This document shows positions 1-12,381 of a DNA stretch of 64,000 bases, piece after piece. Position numbers and translations under genes: made by a program. Source of the DNA: Armigeres subalbatus. Taxonomy: Eukaryota > Arthropoda > Insecta > Diptera > Culicidae. Where the stretch lies: contig NC_085139.1 of the NCBI RefSeq assembly GCF_024139115.2, positions 7,287,533 to 7,351,532 on the forward strand, written 5' to 3'. The notes under the pieces were generated by a model, which was given only the letters and a program-made list of their open reading frames with translations, was not told the DNA's origin and searched no databases. The first letter of the stretch is position 1. Every line of letters starts with the position of its first letter.

Positions 1-1394
1 AATTACAGATTGAAAAAGGTTTTATGAGCACACCGGAGACCAGAGTAAATATGTTGTCTTTGAGCGATGATACTCTAACTGTAGTTAGGGACTTTTATAA
101 TAGTGACGAGATAAGCAGAGTATGTCCTGAGAAAAAGGATTTCGTTATTGAAAATATGGCAGGAGAAAAAGTAAATGTACTTTTATGTAACCTTCGTGAA
201 ATTTATTCAATTTTCAAAGAGCAATAATTTACTTTTAAAATTGGATTTTCAATGTTTTCCAGTAGCCGCCCAAAAATTGTATTCTAGCTGGTTCAAGTGG
301 AACGCATACTGTCTGCGTATGCATTTATCATCAGAATGTTAAATTAATGTTTAAAACCCTTAAGGACAAGAAACTTATTCATAACCATTTAAAAACGTAT
401 CATTTTTTTTTTAAATACTTTGTGAAAATACTACAGAGAAATGTTGGTTGAAAACCTGTGATCATTGCCCGGGTACGCAGACACTAGAGAATGACCTGAT
501 GAATTCTCTTGAAAATGTCGATTCCTTAGAATTTAAACAATGGAGGCAAACAGATCGTTGTCATTTAAATTCAATGCGAATGGATGCAGAAGAGTATGTG
601 GAAACATTTTTAGAAAAATTAAGCAAATTATCTCCGCATAATTTTATTGCAGAGCAACAAGGAAACTACTTAAAACAACTTAAAATTAATTTGGAAGCAA
701 CTGATTGCATTATAATTGCTGACTTCTCGAAAATTACTCTTTTGTTATTCAGGACGCTATACAAGGTTTTCATTGGGCAAACGCTCAATGCACAATCCAT
801 CCTTTTGCCATATATTATAAAGATGAAGCACAAAATTTAAAGTTTATAAGCTTCATAGCAATCGCAGAATTTACTAAACATAACCATGTTGCCGTTCGGC
901 TGTTTATAACAAATTGTGTGAATTTCATTAAAAAAAAAGCTACCTTACCTGAAAAATATTCATTTTTTTCTGATGGATCAGGCAGTCAATACAAAAATAA
1001 GATTACTGCTTTCAATTTGTGCCACATGTACAAAGACTTCGGTCTTAAAGCAGAGTGGAACTTTTTTGCCACTTGCCATGGAAAAGGGCCTTGTGACGCT
1101 TTAGGAGGTGTTCTAAAGCGAAACGCTTCAAAAGCAAGTTTACAAGGCCATCATATTACAACTGCGTACGAACTTTACTCTTGGGCTGTTTCTAAAGTAG
1201 ATTCCAAAATGTATTACGAGTTTTTCTCCGAAAAAGATTACAATGCAATGGAAAAGAAAATAAAGAACCGTTATACTCGTGTAAAACAAATCTCTGGGAC
1301 ACAATCGTTTCATTACTTTAAGCCACAAAATGAAAATTACATTATCGTGAAACGGTTTTCGTTTTCAGATGAAGAAAAGTGTTTTAAATTGTAA
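1..1394 (+). pseudogene. Decayed transposase-like gene, family unassigned
   Basis: The frame is open from the window edge, so the 5' end lies outside. One protein can be followed across at least three breaks: 1-227 (stop after IFKEQ), 265-340 in another frame with a GSSGTHTVCVC stretch, about 420-730 with a C..CPG motif, then a one-base shift near 730 into a frame running to the stop at 1394. The last part contains SDGSGSQYKNK and FFATCHGKGPCDALGG, an acidic and glycine-rich core that looks like an RNase H-fold transposase. I recognise this domain order from multicopy genes in insects and cnidarians but cannot name the family. The cysteine pairs in the middle could bind zinc. Because every piece stays collinear, this is a recently broken copy and not random open frames. 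Confidence 0.6.
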
Positions 1395-1782
1395 GAATTT
1401 TGCTATGTAATATTTTTTTGATGAATTATGAAAAATAAAAATAATCAAATTAAATGCTGAGTTTTAATTGAAGGTAATCAGAGAAAACCATTGCTTGTAG
1501 TTTAAAGCTTTGAGATTTGAGCTACCATTCCTCAATATAGCAGAGCCAAGATTCTCTCAGACAGCGCTGGTTGCCAAATTTTAATAATACCAATGGAAAG
1601 CATTCATTACACAAAGAATTTCAGCGTAGATTTCATTGGTTGGAAAAATGTGTTTTTGGACTTCAAATTTGATTTTTCAGCTTCACTAAATATAAAAAAA
1701 TCTACACGCTAAAAAAATATATTCTAGTTTCAGTTCGGTTCACTCAAAATGACCCTTTTGTGGAATAATTCAAAATAGTTAA

Positions 1783-1920
1783 GTTTACTCAGTCGTGGTT
1801 TACGCTACCACTCAAATTCGGCATGAGTGCCTCTGCAACCCTTATGAGCACTCATGCTGAATTAGGACGCTAACGGACCATTGTGGTTCCAGTTATAGCG
1901 TAAACCATGGCTGAGTAAAC
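1783..1920. repeat. Short palindromic MITE-like element
   Basis: The ends are inverted copies of about 24 bp (GTTTACTCAG at the left, CTGAGTAAAC at the right), and a second inverted pair lies inside (AATTCGGCATGAGTG against CACTCATGCTGAATT). The whole 138 bp can fold into one hairpin. No coding capacity. Confidence 0.6.
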
Positions 1921-3187
1921 CCTAACAATGTTGGTCTCTGCTTTTAAACAATGTGAGGGTGATTTATAGTTCTTACATTTAATGGGGTCAGAATTGGACA
2001 AGCCTCCCTACTTTTGATAGGTACATTACTTCACAAATAAAACTAGATTAGTACACATGGTTACCATGAATTTATTAGGAATAAGTTTGATAACTTCAAC
2101 AGAATGATTCCCGCAGTTATTTTGAAGTGATGGAAAATTATGCTCATTCCATGTGTGTATGTTCAGAAAACTTGAAATTTTCAAAAAATATTACACAAAA
2201 ACGGCTCGATGAACATTTCTAATTTTTTGATATGTTATGTAAAAATATTTGAATTTTCATAAAAAAAATATAAAAATATATAGTCGTTGTGGTCCAACAT
2301 TTAAAAAATCTTTAAAAACGAATATTTTGACCATTTTAGCAAATTTGAGTACACCAATACACCAAACCAAAAATTTTAGTAAGAACTAGAAGTAATAAGC
2401 TTTCTATCCATAAAAAAATATTGCAAATCGATCCAGTGGTTCAAAAGTTATGATTTTGTAAAAATAAAAAAATAAAAAAATACGGGTCTAATTATTTTCG
2501 ATGAAGAACATACCAAGCAATTTTGAGCAAAATTGGACAACTTTTTTTTCAACTCTATTCTTTTCCCGTGGAATCGCTGTATGGGTAAATTAAATAGCAA
2601 ATGAAATATTAGTGCGCGTCTGATCTTGTTTGCTCTAATATGCAGAACGATTGCGCGATCATTGAGATATTTGGCTCTGCGTTATGCGGGTAATTAAATT
2701 AATAAACAAATAAAAAATTAGTGCGTGTTCTATCGTGTTTGTATTAGTACGCAGAGCGATCGCGCGATCATCGGAATATTTTGTTCTGCTATGTGCGGTT
2801 GATAAGTAGATCCATTAAATCGCGCTCGATTGTTTTTGTTTAAACTTCATCAAACTACACGCTATACACGGCAAACCGTTTACCAAAACGAACCCGGCTA
2901 CAATACCTACCTCATGTATCCAACATCCCAGTGATTTCTCGTGGAAGTGCAGATGACTCGTCGGCTTCCATCAAAGCAAGTATCACGTCAACATTCTTCT
3001 ACCCATTCCTTAATTGACCTGCATTCGGACACAGCCAGCGCCGGTATTGCTTAATATTTGGGTCACCAGTTCTTACACATTGAGGATGATGTTAGTCCCA
3101 AACATCATCTTTTGGTTCTCTGTGTAATTACAGCTGACCTGGCAATAACGGAGTAGCAACCGTGGGCGATCAATCATGCTCATGCAG
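1921..3187. other. Non-coding A+T-rich stretch with one tandem duplication
   Basis: No gene is visible. At about 2586-2810 two imperfect tandem copies of a roughly 112-bp unit share GCGCGATCAT and ATTAGTGCGYG blocks. The rest is A+T-rich sequence without recognisable structure. The preceding 1395-1782 is also empty. Confidence 0.6.
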
Positions 3188-3418
3188 AGTACGTACGATT
3201 TCCTGTCGTGATGCGTCTCCGAATTTCTCTGCTGGTATCGTTATCGGAGGTCACGTTGTCCTCTCTTGAGCATCTTCATATCATGTACTTCGTCTTCGAC
3301 GTCCTGATGACTAGTCTAATCCGTTTACTTCGATTTTCAGTCTGATGTAGGCTTCCTCCATCCTCTCAAAGTTACGTGCCATAATATCAATGTCGTCGGC
3401 GAAACCAAATAACTGAAC
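3188..3418 (-). pseudogene. Fragment of RTE-like reverse transcriptase
   Basis: On the minus strand this matches the FGFADDIDIMARN catalytic segment and the following 200 bp of the large LINE at 23065-26365, at high identity but with about 60 bp deleted and the frame lost after NGLD. It is truncated at both ends, so it is a dead scrap and not an insertion with visible ends. Confidence 0.8.
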
Positions 3419-3703
3419 ACTTCCAAAAAATATATCTTGAAAACGGCTTGTCCGATCGTTTTGGTGTCTTCTACAATATTTTAGGTAATCATTGGAGCTA
3501 TGTGAAAAAAATATACACTGCGAATAAAAATTACTCAATCATTGAAAATAAAACTTAAAAAACAATTTTCTCAAAAACGATTTTTTCCATATTTTTGCCT
3601 TTCTTGTATACTCAGTATGTATTAACAAATAAAGTACTATTAAACAATCCTTAAATCTTCAAATTAATCTTAGTGTATGCTTAAAAAGAATAATGAATGG
3701 ACA

Positions 3704-4097
3704 CCCCCGTAACGCTGGGTAGACACCTTTGCGTGGTGTGTTACGGTGTAAGATCTACCACGGTCACATTGTCAGCTACAGGCAAATCCTGACCCAACGA
3801 ATACCTTCCCCAATATCCAATTCCGTGGTACTTATGAGGGTGTCGCTGAGTCGGGGGCCTCTCGTTAAGTAAGTACTACACCAACACTTCCTTCCCCTCC
3901 CAAGTTACGGTGAAGATGGGCGTGGCCTGGAGTAGTAATCCTCATGCTTTTGTGATTTTTATCCTAGATTGAAATCAAGGACCACACCCACCTTGATTTC
4001 TGATAGCAATCTGAATAAAGATTTCAAAAGAAAAACATGAGTATCACTAGTGTCCAATCTACGAAGTACACCGTAACTATGCTATGCTATGCTATGC
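3704..4097 (+). mobile_element. Short non-autonomous LINE derivative with 23-bp TSD
   Basis: The element starts with a segment (GTAACGCTGGGTAGACAC) resembling LINE 5' leaders elsewhere in the window (see 50026-50290) and ends in a CTATG pentamer tail. It is flanked by direct repeats of 23 bp at 3681-3703 and 4098-4120 that differ at one base. Such a tail plus a long duplication is typical of target-primed retrotransposition. No coding sequence is present, so it must have used enzymes from another element. Confidence 0.75.
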
Positions 4098-4120
4098 TTA
4101 AAAAGAATAATAAATGGACA

Positions 4121-6010
4121 TATTGTTTAATTATTGTTATGTTGACCCTTAAATGCGCAATGATGTTTTAAAACCACAAACCGAAAATACGTTTTATGTT
4201 AATGATTTTAATGGTTGTAACTCTTGAATTATTCGTTAGAAGTTGGTTAAGCGGAAACTCTATTTTTCTTATAATTTCGTAATAATTCAATTTAAGGTTT
4301 TAGATCTAAAATCTAAAATTAGTCATCTTGTTGTAAAAATGATATCCACCAATGCTTATATATGCCTAATAGTTTACCCACACTAATAGATTTGAAGAAA
4401 ATATAATCGATTAAAGAAAACTTGGGCTTGGGGTAATACTGTCAATTATGTTAGAGACTATATTTTAAAGGCAATGATTAAAATCCAAATCCCAAATGCA
4501 TCCCAAGTGCTTATAAAAGACTCAGAATGAGAAAAATCTGCATTATGCGGAGGATTTTAGTGTCCCATAAGAGCCAGTGCTTAGGAGGCGATCTCACTCT
4601 CCCTATGTCACTCGAAAATATCAAAATAATCTAAACAGTCTAATAGGATTTGGGAACAAAAATCTACTTAATTGTTGTACCTCACAACTGTATTAAATTC
4701 AAATAATTCAGATAGAATGTGACTGAGTAAGAAACATTAAAGAGTAAATCTTTTCCTTCACCTTTATAAAAAAAACTCAAAGGTGCAGCCCAAACAAGTT
4801 GTACACAAAGGTGACGTTGAACTACGTAATGTACAGGTTTTCGACTTTTCTGTTCGATGAGACCAAGGCAAGCGATTTTCAAGCCCAGAGTAAATCTTCG
4901 TTGTGTATCCTGTGTTCCTGAGCTTGAGTGAGCATTACGAACCCTGGTGATGTATATAATATTTATACCAACATTTGAAAGCGATAATAAAAGTAATATT
5001 TTCAAATAATCGAGGATGAACAACACTATCAAGCGATCACATATTGGCATCAATAGACGTAAGCGAGAAGCTGCCGTCTAACGCTCCAAAGCTGTCGAGA
5101 GAAAACGCGCGTGTAAGTCAGAAGAAACGGACTGCACCAGATAAAAGCCCTATAAGTTGCATTAATTTGACTTCTATGCTGATTTAAGGTCTCAAGTTAG
5201 CTTTGCAAACAAAGGCGCAGAATCCGGAAATGACGAGATCGATTCTCGATATTTCGATAATTATTTGACAGATAACTTATATATCAAAACTTGTTATTCT
5301 GTTACAGCAGTTTTTTTATAACAGCGGTTTCTTTAAAACTTGCACCATTAGTAGTTACAATAACAAAAATTGTAAAAAAATCTCTTCTAGTTTTAACAAA
5401 AATATTACTGAATATGTTAATATATGTCAATTGAACAAAAATATAACTCGATGTGTTGTATAAAACGTGGTGAAAATAGCTTATACTATAACAAATTATG
5501 TTATTGAAAATATTATGATTATCCATAATGTGGACAATTAACTGCCCAGCTGGTTCTATTTTGAATGTAGGTTCAAGTTATACTAAAGGTGGTACCTTCG
5601 CTTTTTTCCAATTCCTATCTACCCAAAATGTAGGCAATTTTTTTCGGTAAAAATAAACATAACACATTATGTTGTAATTGTTGCAGGTTGCCAGCCAAAA
5701 TATAAAAAAAATACGTCTGGTTTGTTTCAATGACTATGTACTAACTAATGACATTTTATTTTTTTAAACATGATTGCTTTGATGAACATTATATATTATA
5801 GGTTGCTTTGTTGCACGTGACTTGGATCAACGTTCAACAATAATCATGTTATGACGATCATGAAATGTTCATTCCTCAATCTTTGACAGATAATTTATAA
5901 CAAAATTATTACAGATATGGTTATTTGTAACACATATTGATATAATTTTGATAAAATTTTGTTATGACTAACTGGTCAGGTAGTGTATCCATTGTACTTG
6001 CCACACAAGA
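4121..6010. other. Non-coding A+T-rich stretch
   Basis: I see no gene. An open frame on the minus strand at 4682-5053 has no recognisable domain. Between about 5260 and 5980 there are many short TTATAACA and TGTTATAA words suggesting an old MITE, but I could not define its ends. Confidence 0.45.
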
Positions 6011-6012
6011 TA

Positions 6013-7069
6013 CAGGGGTTAGACAAAAAGGTTGAAATAGGCAAAATTTTGCCGAAGTTCAAGTCAGCATAACTTTGCGTAGAATGATCCGATTTTGATA
6101 AAATTGAGACCATCGGACGCGGAAACTCTTCTAGTATACTATCCCTAAACTATCCCAAAACCTGAGATTAGTCCTTGGCCACCGGAGATGTTTCGGGGTT
6201 TCCTAGGGTACGTTTAAGATGTATTTTTCCCACTGCTTGTCAATTTATATGTCGTTCATTTTCATCATTTTTTATGCTTTGTCCAAAAACTAGAACTCAT
6301 ATGCCGCCCAATGGTGGCTGTAGATCGGGAATCCATCAAAACTACGCAGAGATATGGCCATTTTCGTAAAAAAGGTCCCGGGATCATGGAGAAATGATAA
6401 CAGATCAGAATAATGCAAATATGAGTATCTAACTAAAATCTATCTAATGACTACAGAAACATTTCCAAAATGATAGTGTCCACTGCCACCCTTATAGCAG
6501 GTTCCAAGGGCCTTCCAGGAAGAGCCGGTTTTGGCACCATCTGGAACCATGCATTTATGGGTGTCAAAATTCATGTTTTCTCAAGACGATGAATATAGGA
6601 TCTTTATTAAAGATATATTTTGAGGACTGTAAGACTCTCTGGCCAATTTGTAACAGGTTCCGGATGTTCTGCGAAAGTGATATTTATTCAGGGTGTATGG
6701 CCAATTACGTACCGTTTTCACGAAAATGGCCGTATCTCTGCGTATACCTAATGGATTTTGGATCTGCAGCCACCTTTGGTCAGCATATTAGTTCTAGTTT
6801 CTGGGGAAAGCATAAAACAAGATGTCAGTAAACGTCACATAAAACGACAAGCAGAAGAAAAAATGCATTTATAACATACTCTCGGAAAACCCGAAACATC
6901 TCCGGTGACCAAGGTGACCTATCTCAGGTCTTGCATGGGAAAGTATACTAGAAGAGTTTCCGCATCCGATGGTCCCAATTTAATCACAATCGGATTTTTC
7001 TACGCAAGGTTATGCTGATTTGAACTACGACAAAATTTTGCAAATCGCATCCTTTTTGTCTAACCCCTG
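6013..7069. mobile_element. Foldback DNA element, about 380-bp inverted arms, TA target duplication
   Basis: The termini are CAGGGGTTAGACAAAAAGG and its complement, directly flanked by TA on both sides (6011-6012, 7070-7071). The arms (6013-6392 and 6690-7069) stay alignable over their full length, with shared blocks such as GGAAACTCTTCTAGTATACT and ACCGGAGATGTTTCGGG. The 300-bp centre has no long open frame. A TA duplication fits mobilisation by a Tc1/mariner-group transposase; that is inference. Confidence 0.8.
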
Positions 7070-7745
7070 TACATTCTAATGCAATGACTGACATAGAGAG
7101 CTTTCGATTAATAACTAAAGAAATGCTAATAGATGACTGAGTTAAAAAGTAGGCCAAGTTCCAGTTGGAATGTAGTGCTGTGGAAGAAGAATCTTGCGAT
7201 GCACTTACGAGATAAACAGATTCACCGAAACCGATAGCTTAACTGTTATCAAGTTTTGAATAGTAAATATTATCATCAGGGCTGGTAGCGACGGATGGCG
7301 CTCAAAATAGTGACTTTAGTGACCAGTGCTGACGAAAAAAGGGACCAAATAGTGACTTTCAGTTGCAAAAAAGTGACCAAATAGTGACTTTTAGTTTCAG
7401 TTGCAAGTTCGATGAGACGAAATCAAGGTTGAAGGTGAAACTTTTTTTCGTAATTTGTGGCGGAAAACATCTTTCACTCACCACTCTTTTCTCTTAGAAC
7501 GAACTCAAAACCTCATGATAAATTTCTTCCGAAAAGCTCTAAACGCGGGAAGCACTGGTTCTGATGATGCATTTCAACTTGTTCTACACAGCAGTGAGGT
7601 CCGCAACACAAAGCGAAAATCATCACTTCTCTGTGGGGCTGCCTATGATTTCTTCACCTCCGCTTAGGCCTTAAACCAGGTTTAAACGTATGGGTAAGCA
7701 CCGCTTAAGAGTTAAGCGAAGGTGAAGAAATTGGCCCTAAGAAAG

Positions 7746-7846
7746 TGTAGTAGACTAGATCACCAGAGTAGGCTACTTGGAATACATCACTCACTTGAAG
7801 TGTACTGACGAAGACAACGGTTGTGTTCCATTTACGGACCACTACA
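7746..7846 (+). repeat. 5' LTR of the coding-free LTR element
   Basis: This is a 101-bp repeat with TG...CA ends. I see one difference from the 3' copy (GGTTG against GATTG in the second half), so the insertion is not old. Confidence 0.85.
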
Positions 7847-9686
7847 TTGGCGACGAGGATAAATTAATTTTCATTCTTGTCAATTTTCAAGTCAAAATGA
7901 AGAACAGTATAAAGTGAAGTCTAAACGTTGGCTTTCATATATGAAAATATTGAAAAAAAAAACGATGGATAAGGTAAAGCTGATTATTAAAAATTATGTC
8001 TGTACTCTGAATCACTAAAAAAAATAATGGAATAGAGAATAGTGATTATTATGTTGTAGAATTATAAAAAAATCCAGGATAACGAAGAGAAGACGTTTTC
8101 TAGTCCGTATACCTGGTAGTTGTGCGCAGGGAATGCTGAATTCCAGTCCGCAGATCAAACCCAGTAAAACGAAGAGAATGAGAGCATTCTGGTCCGTAAA
8201 ACTGTCCGTATACCTGGTAACGTTGCGCAGAGAATACTGAATTCTAGTCCGCAAGTGAAGAGGGAGACGAAGAGGGACCATGTGTAACCCTAGTATGTCA
8301 AAAGCCCAAATGTAGGAGAACCTTTGTTTCTCAGCCCATTTGGCACCTGAAATTGAATTTTCAAATTTGTTAGAAAATTTTCATTTGCTACCATGGTTAC
8401 AGGTAAAAAAAACTGAAACGTCTGAAAATCCTGTGTTGATCGCACACAAATTTAAATATTATTCTATTCTAGCAGTAAACTAGCACTACATGAGCGACCC
8501 ATGTACTACTAAAAATGTTGATGACTATATAATAGGTAACTATCAAGCTATAGATATCCCACACTATTGGCTGGAACACAATGCATCTCCACTACACTAG
8601 TCAGGAAGCTTATTGGCTCTATATGTTCCGAAATGGAAATAGGATTGAAATCGACGTATACATTTAAGGAACCGGTAAGTTTTAAATTGGTAAATTTAAG
8701 AAGTTCATAAAGCTCTGTTAAGTCATAAATTATTTATATTAGTTGAACGCGTTTAAAATACTTAACTAACAAAAATGTGTATTAAATTTAAATATACAAT
8801 CTAGGCATATTAATGTGCCTCCCCAACAAGTCATAAATTTTGTTGTAGCGAGTTTGTGATGGGCAAATGTGATTCAAAAATCTATGATTTGATAATGAAG
8901 AAGATGAATTAAATTAACTCAAAAAAAATAACAATAAAAAAATGCGAATACGGAAAAAATACAGCAATTGACGTTTGTTTAAATGTTCAAACGAACGTAA
9001 ATAAGAACGTTAGTTGGTTTATGTAAAAGCATATATAAAATGGTTTTGTAAAAAAAAAAAAAATTAAGCTTAAATTAGGAGCATAGAAATTAAGAAAAAA
9101 AAGATTATGTGGACCAACTAGCCAACAGGAATACATGATTAACACTGATAGCTATCGTTTAGTGTAATGGTTTGTGTACAGAGTTGATCATCAAGATTTT
9201 TGTTATGAATTAATAAATAGTCTCTCGTAGCAGAATATTTTTTTATTTCCAAAATTTGTTAAATGGTAGAATGCCATTATTGATTATTTATTCATATGGC
9301 GAAGTATAAAATAAACAAGGAGAGAAAGAGAGATTAAGTTTCATCAAGAAAAAAAATAGTGTACAACCAATTACAATGATACATGCAATTACTTACTTGT
9401 GAGAAAAGCCACCGTTTACAACGCACTGATGACATTCGTTAATGATACCTATTTGTCTTTTCAATAATATTCTAAAATCAATATCATCATTTTAGACATC
9501 CTCTGAAACTGACTTCAATCATTAGGTCAAGCGTCTTATTTCTAGGAGTTAGGAAATCGTTATGAAGGCAACTGAACTCAACAAGAAATACAACATTCAT
9601 GTTTAAAGTTCTAGCATCTAGCATGTACCAATAATATACAACGATGCTCAAATTATATTTAAAACTTTATTAAAACAAAGGAGAGA

Positions 9687-9787
9687 TGTAGTAGACTAGA
9701 TCACCAGAGTAGGCTACTTGGAATACATCACTCACTTGAAGTGTACTGACGAAGACAACGATTGTGTTCCATTTACGGACCACTACA
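9687..9787 (+). repeat. 3' LTR of the coding-free LTR element
   Basis: This is the second 101-bp repeat, preceded by the purine tract at 9676-9686 and followed by the GAAAG duplication. Confidence 0.85.
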
Positions 9788-9914
9788 GAAAGATGCAAAG
9801 AACTCTATTTATCATAGGTGTCACGGAAGTTTTTGGAATCTTTAGTGCGAAAGAAACAACAGTACGGATTGTTTTGGTAGATAACGAAATGAAAACAAAA
9901 GATTCATGTACAAC

Positions 9915-9992
9915 GAGTCTGGGATTGAACGCTCGACCTCCTGCTTGTAATGCAGGACCATGATCTCTGAGCTTTTAAATATTTTTTCTCCA
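9915..9992 (-). pseudogene. tRNA-like sequence
   Basis: On the minus strand AGCTCAGAGATCATGG resembles an A box, CCTGCATTACAAGCAGG forms a perfect anticodon-type stem with a 7-base loop, and GTTCAATCC is a B box. The D and T stems do not pair well and no acceptor stem is evident, so I read it as a tRNA pseudogene or SINE head inside the hAT-like element, not a working tRNA. Confidence 0.35.
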
Positions 9993-11226
9993 AAAAAACG
10001 CAGATTTTCCGACTTGAATACGCACATCATGAACGATTTTTGGTATAGAATTCGACAGCGCATACAATCTTTAAAAAGGGAGAGACTAGATCTCCTTTCT
10101 ATGATATCTATTCAAAAAAATTTTTTTTTTGGAGCAAACCCTTCATTACATCTGTCAAATCTACAAAAAATTAGCCGCTTGAAAACAATTTATATTTTCA
10201 TTTTTTCGTCAATTTTTGAATGGATGACTAATGAGCAAGGGCCTCATACGCCTGTCACTGGCGAACAACGCTCGTGTACTCTGCATCGAAGCTTAGAACC
10301 ACTGTTAGAGCGCAATCGTTTATGCGAACATTTTTATATTCGGTTAATTACTGCCAATAAATTCTTTTTCGAGTCCCTTTAATCATGCAGGTATCTCAAG
10401 CATACCACATCGTTATGTTGCTACATGATTGAGTGTTTAAAATCCATCGTCATAACAAAAAGGTGGTAGAGAATTAACACTGTTGTTTACATTTTAGAAC
10501 CAGCACATGTCGGGGTAGGGATTCAGTGCTCCGCCTTCTCCCCCTGCTAATGAGGGATCAAGTCTCCTCATATTGCGGCAATAACTCAAAATCCATATAT
10601 CCTGAAATTGTGATAGAATGTTGGTAGTGAAGATCATTTGGCATATTTATGGATTCATGCTATGAAAAAATTATGACATTTGGTCATTACTAGGAGAAGT
10701 TGTTAAAGACAGTAAATAATAGAGTAAATGAGGTTGTCATTCGAAAAAACTCGTCACATAACGATCATTTGTCTAGAGGATCTGTTATAAAAATACGCTA
10801 TAACAATACTACTTTAGTTCTCGGTAAAACAGGGGAGAATCAAGTCTCCGCACCTTCCCCTACTGTATAAAGTTTGCGTTTTGAAAAAATCGAAATCGGC
10901 AGGTCTCCTGCTTACATGACTGTATACCAATTAGCTACTGGTGAAATACCAATAAGAGCAGCGAGTTAAATGGCTGGCGAAGTTTCAGAGCGATCATTTT
11001 TCCAAGATCCGTAATTTCATTTCCGCCATGAACAAAGCATCATCCGACGGATACATAAAGCTTTTTTAAATCTTAGTGAATAGTTTCAAAATAGTTGAAA
11101 ATAGTGACTTTTTGCGAGAAAAAGTGACTTTAGTGACTTGAGGTCGAAAAAAGGGACTTTTTAGTGACTTGCTCGAAAAAAGTGACCAAGTCACTAAAAA
11201 GTGACCCGCTACCAGTCCTGTATCAT

Positions 11227-12381
11227 ACATAAATATTGTGACACACCGGAGTCGGTTTTTAGGCGGAGGATGTGGGTCACGTAAACTAAAACAACGTAAA
11301 AAACGCGTAAATCCCTAAATACGTCTGATTAAACCACGGAAAGGCCGAAATTCGAGTAAAAAAAATTGCATAGAAACCGATTCGTGTAAGAAAAACCGCG
11401 TAATAAACGACTTCAGTGTACATCGGATATGAAGTGTTGACTCCTCCTTGATTGAATGGTCCAAGAAATATGAATATCCATCGAGAAACGGCTGAGATAT
11501 TAACGATCGAAGTCTATCATATTTTCGTGACGTTTTGCGATTTTTTGCAATCGTAAAGTGCACCCCAATTTAGAAAAGACAGACGTAGTTCTACGTCAAA
11601 AAACATTCAAGAATTATGAATTTACTTTACGATATTTTGTTTTTTTTTCAGGTACATGTCCTGAATTCCCGGATTTTCCAGTGACTTAAATTTCCCGTCT
11701 TTTTCCCGCGTTTCCTATTTTTCCTGTTCAATGGCCACCCTGCGAAACCAAACGATTGTATCAAGAAAGGCATCGTCACTGCTAAGTGGATTAATCTGGG
11801 TTTTTTTTCTCTAAACGTACTCAAACAGGACCAAATCCGCAAACATTAGGCTTCAACAACATTATGTTTTAAAAAATGTGTTCAAAATGTATGTTATTTG
11901 CACACTTCGTTGTCGCGTAATAGCTTCAAAGAGCATTATCAGTAATTTATCGATCGGAACTTGAAATACAGCGAAAACAGCAACAAACGGACAGAGAGGG
12001 TGCTCTCACGCTGATAAGAAGGGCATGCGCGATCACACAGTCAACGAAGCGACGACGGCGGTTAACATGGGCAATGGGCACAACATACTGCGGTGAATGG
12101 ATAACCGAAACAACGCCCATATGCCATCTAAAGTACGCAGCTGAAAAAAGCTCAACCATCCGTTCAGGTCGTCGGTTGTTGGTCCTTTTCGGAACAGTAA
12201 ACATGGCGGCCCTATCGCGGTTCCAATGGTTCCCACACCAGTGCCACCGTGCTCGTTAGGTAAGGGTAACCGTTTACTGTTGACACTATTCTTGGCACAT
12301 AAACCAGAAAATTTGATAAGAAAAAAATCGTTGCAAACCGAAGATTCGACACATGGGTGATTTTTTTGTATAGTAACTTAC
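11227..12381. other. Non-coding stretch in the golgin gene
   Basis: No exon is evident. Open frames at 11947-12259 overlap each other on both strands and show no domain. The part from 12000 to 12260 is richer in G+C than its surroundings and is otherwise unexplained. Confidence 0.4.

Larger units (their letters stand above)
7746..9787 (+). mobile_element. Coding-free LTR retrotransposon (TRIM/LARD-like)
   Basis: Two 101-bp direct repeats beginning TGTAGTAGAC and ending CCACTACA enclose 1.84 kb. A 5-bp duplication GAAAG flanks the unit (7741-7745, 9788-9792). A primer-binding-like site TGGCGACGAGGAT follows the first repeat at 7848-7860, and a purine-rich tract AAAGGAGAGA precedes the second. 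The interior has no gag or pol; it contains a partial tandem duplication (8099-8152 and 8207-8258, both ending AGTCCGCA). It must be mobilised in trans, possibly by an element such as the one at 26444-31827, which has the same primer site. Confidence 0.85.
7277..11220. mobile_element. Non-autonomous hAT-like element
   Basis: The ends are 14-bp inverted repeats CAGGGCTGGTAGCG (left) and CAGGACTGGTAGCG (right, complement), flanked by TATCAT at 7271-7276 and 11221-11226. Subterminal regions are packed with the motif AGTGACTT or AGTGACC in both halves, as is usual for hAT subterminal repeats. hAT elements normally duplicate 8 bp; only 6 match here. No transposase can be recognised. Half its length is a nested LTR element. 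At 7645-7735 there is a small hairpin (TTTCTTCACCTYCGCTTA arms). Confidence 0.6.

Noticed and set aside
4682..5053. Minus-strand open frame of 123 codons
   Set aside because: Hydrophobic, compositionally like the surrounding A+T-rich DNA, no domain, no splice or promoter context.
5260..5980. Possible MITE with TTATAACA-type words
   Set aside because: Ends could not be matched as inverted repeats and no target duplication was found.
11947..12259. Overlapping open frames on both strands
   Set aside because: They overlap each other in three frames and show no recognisable motif; chance frames in a G+C-richer patch are sufficient.
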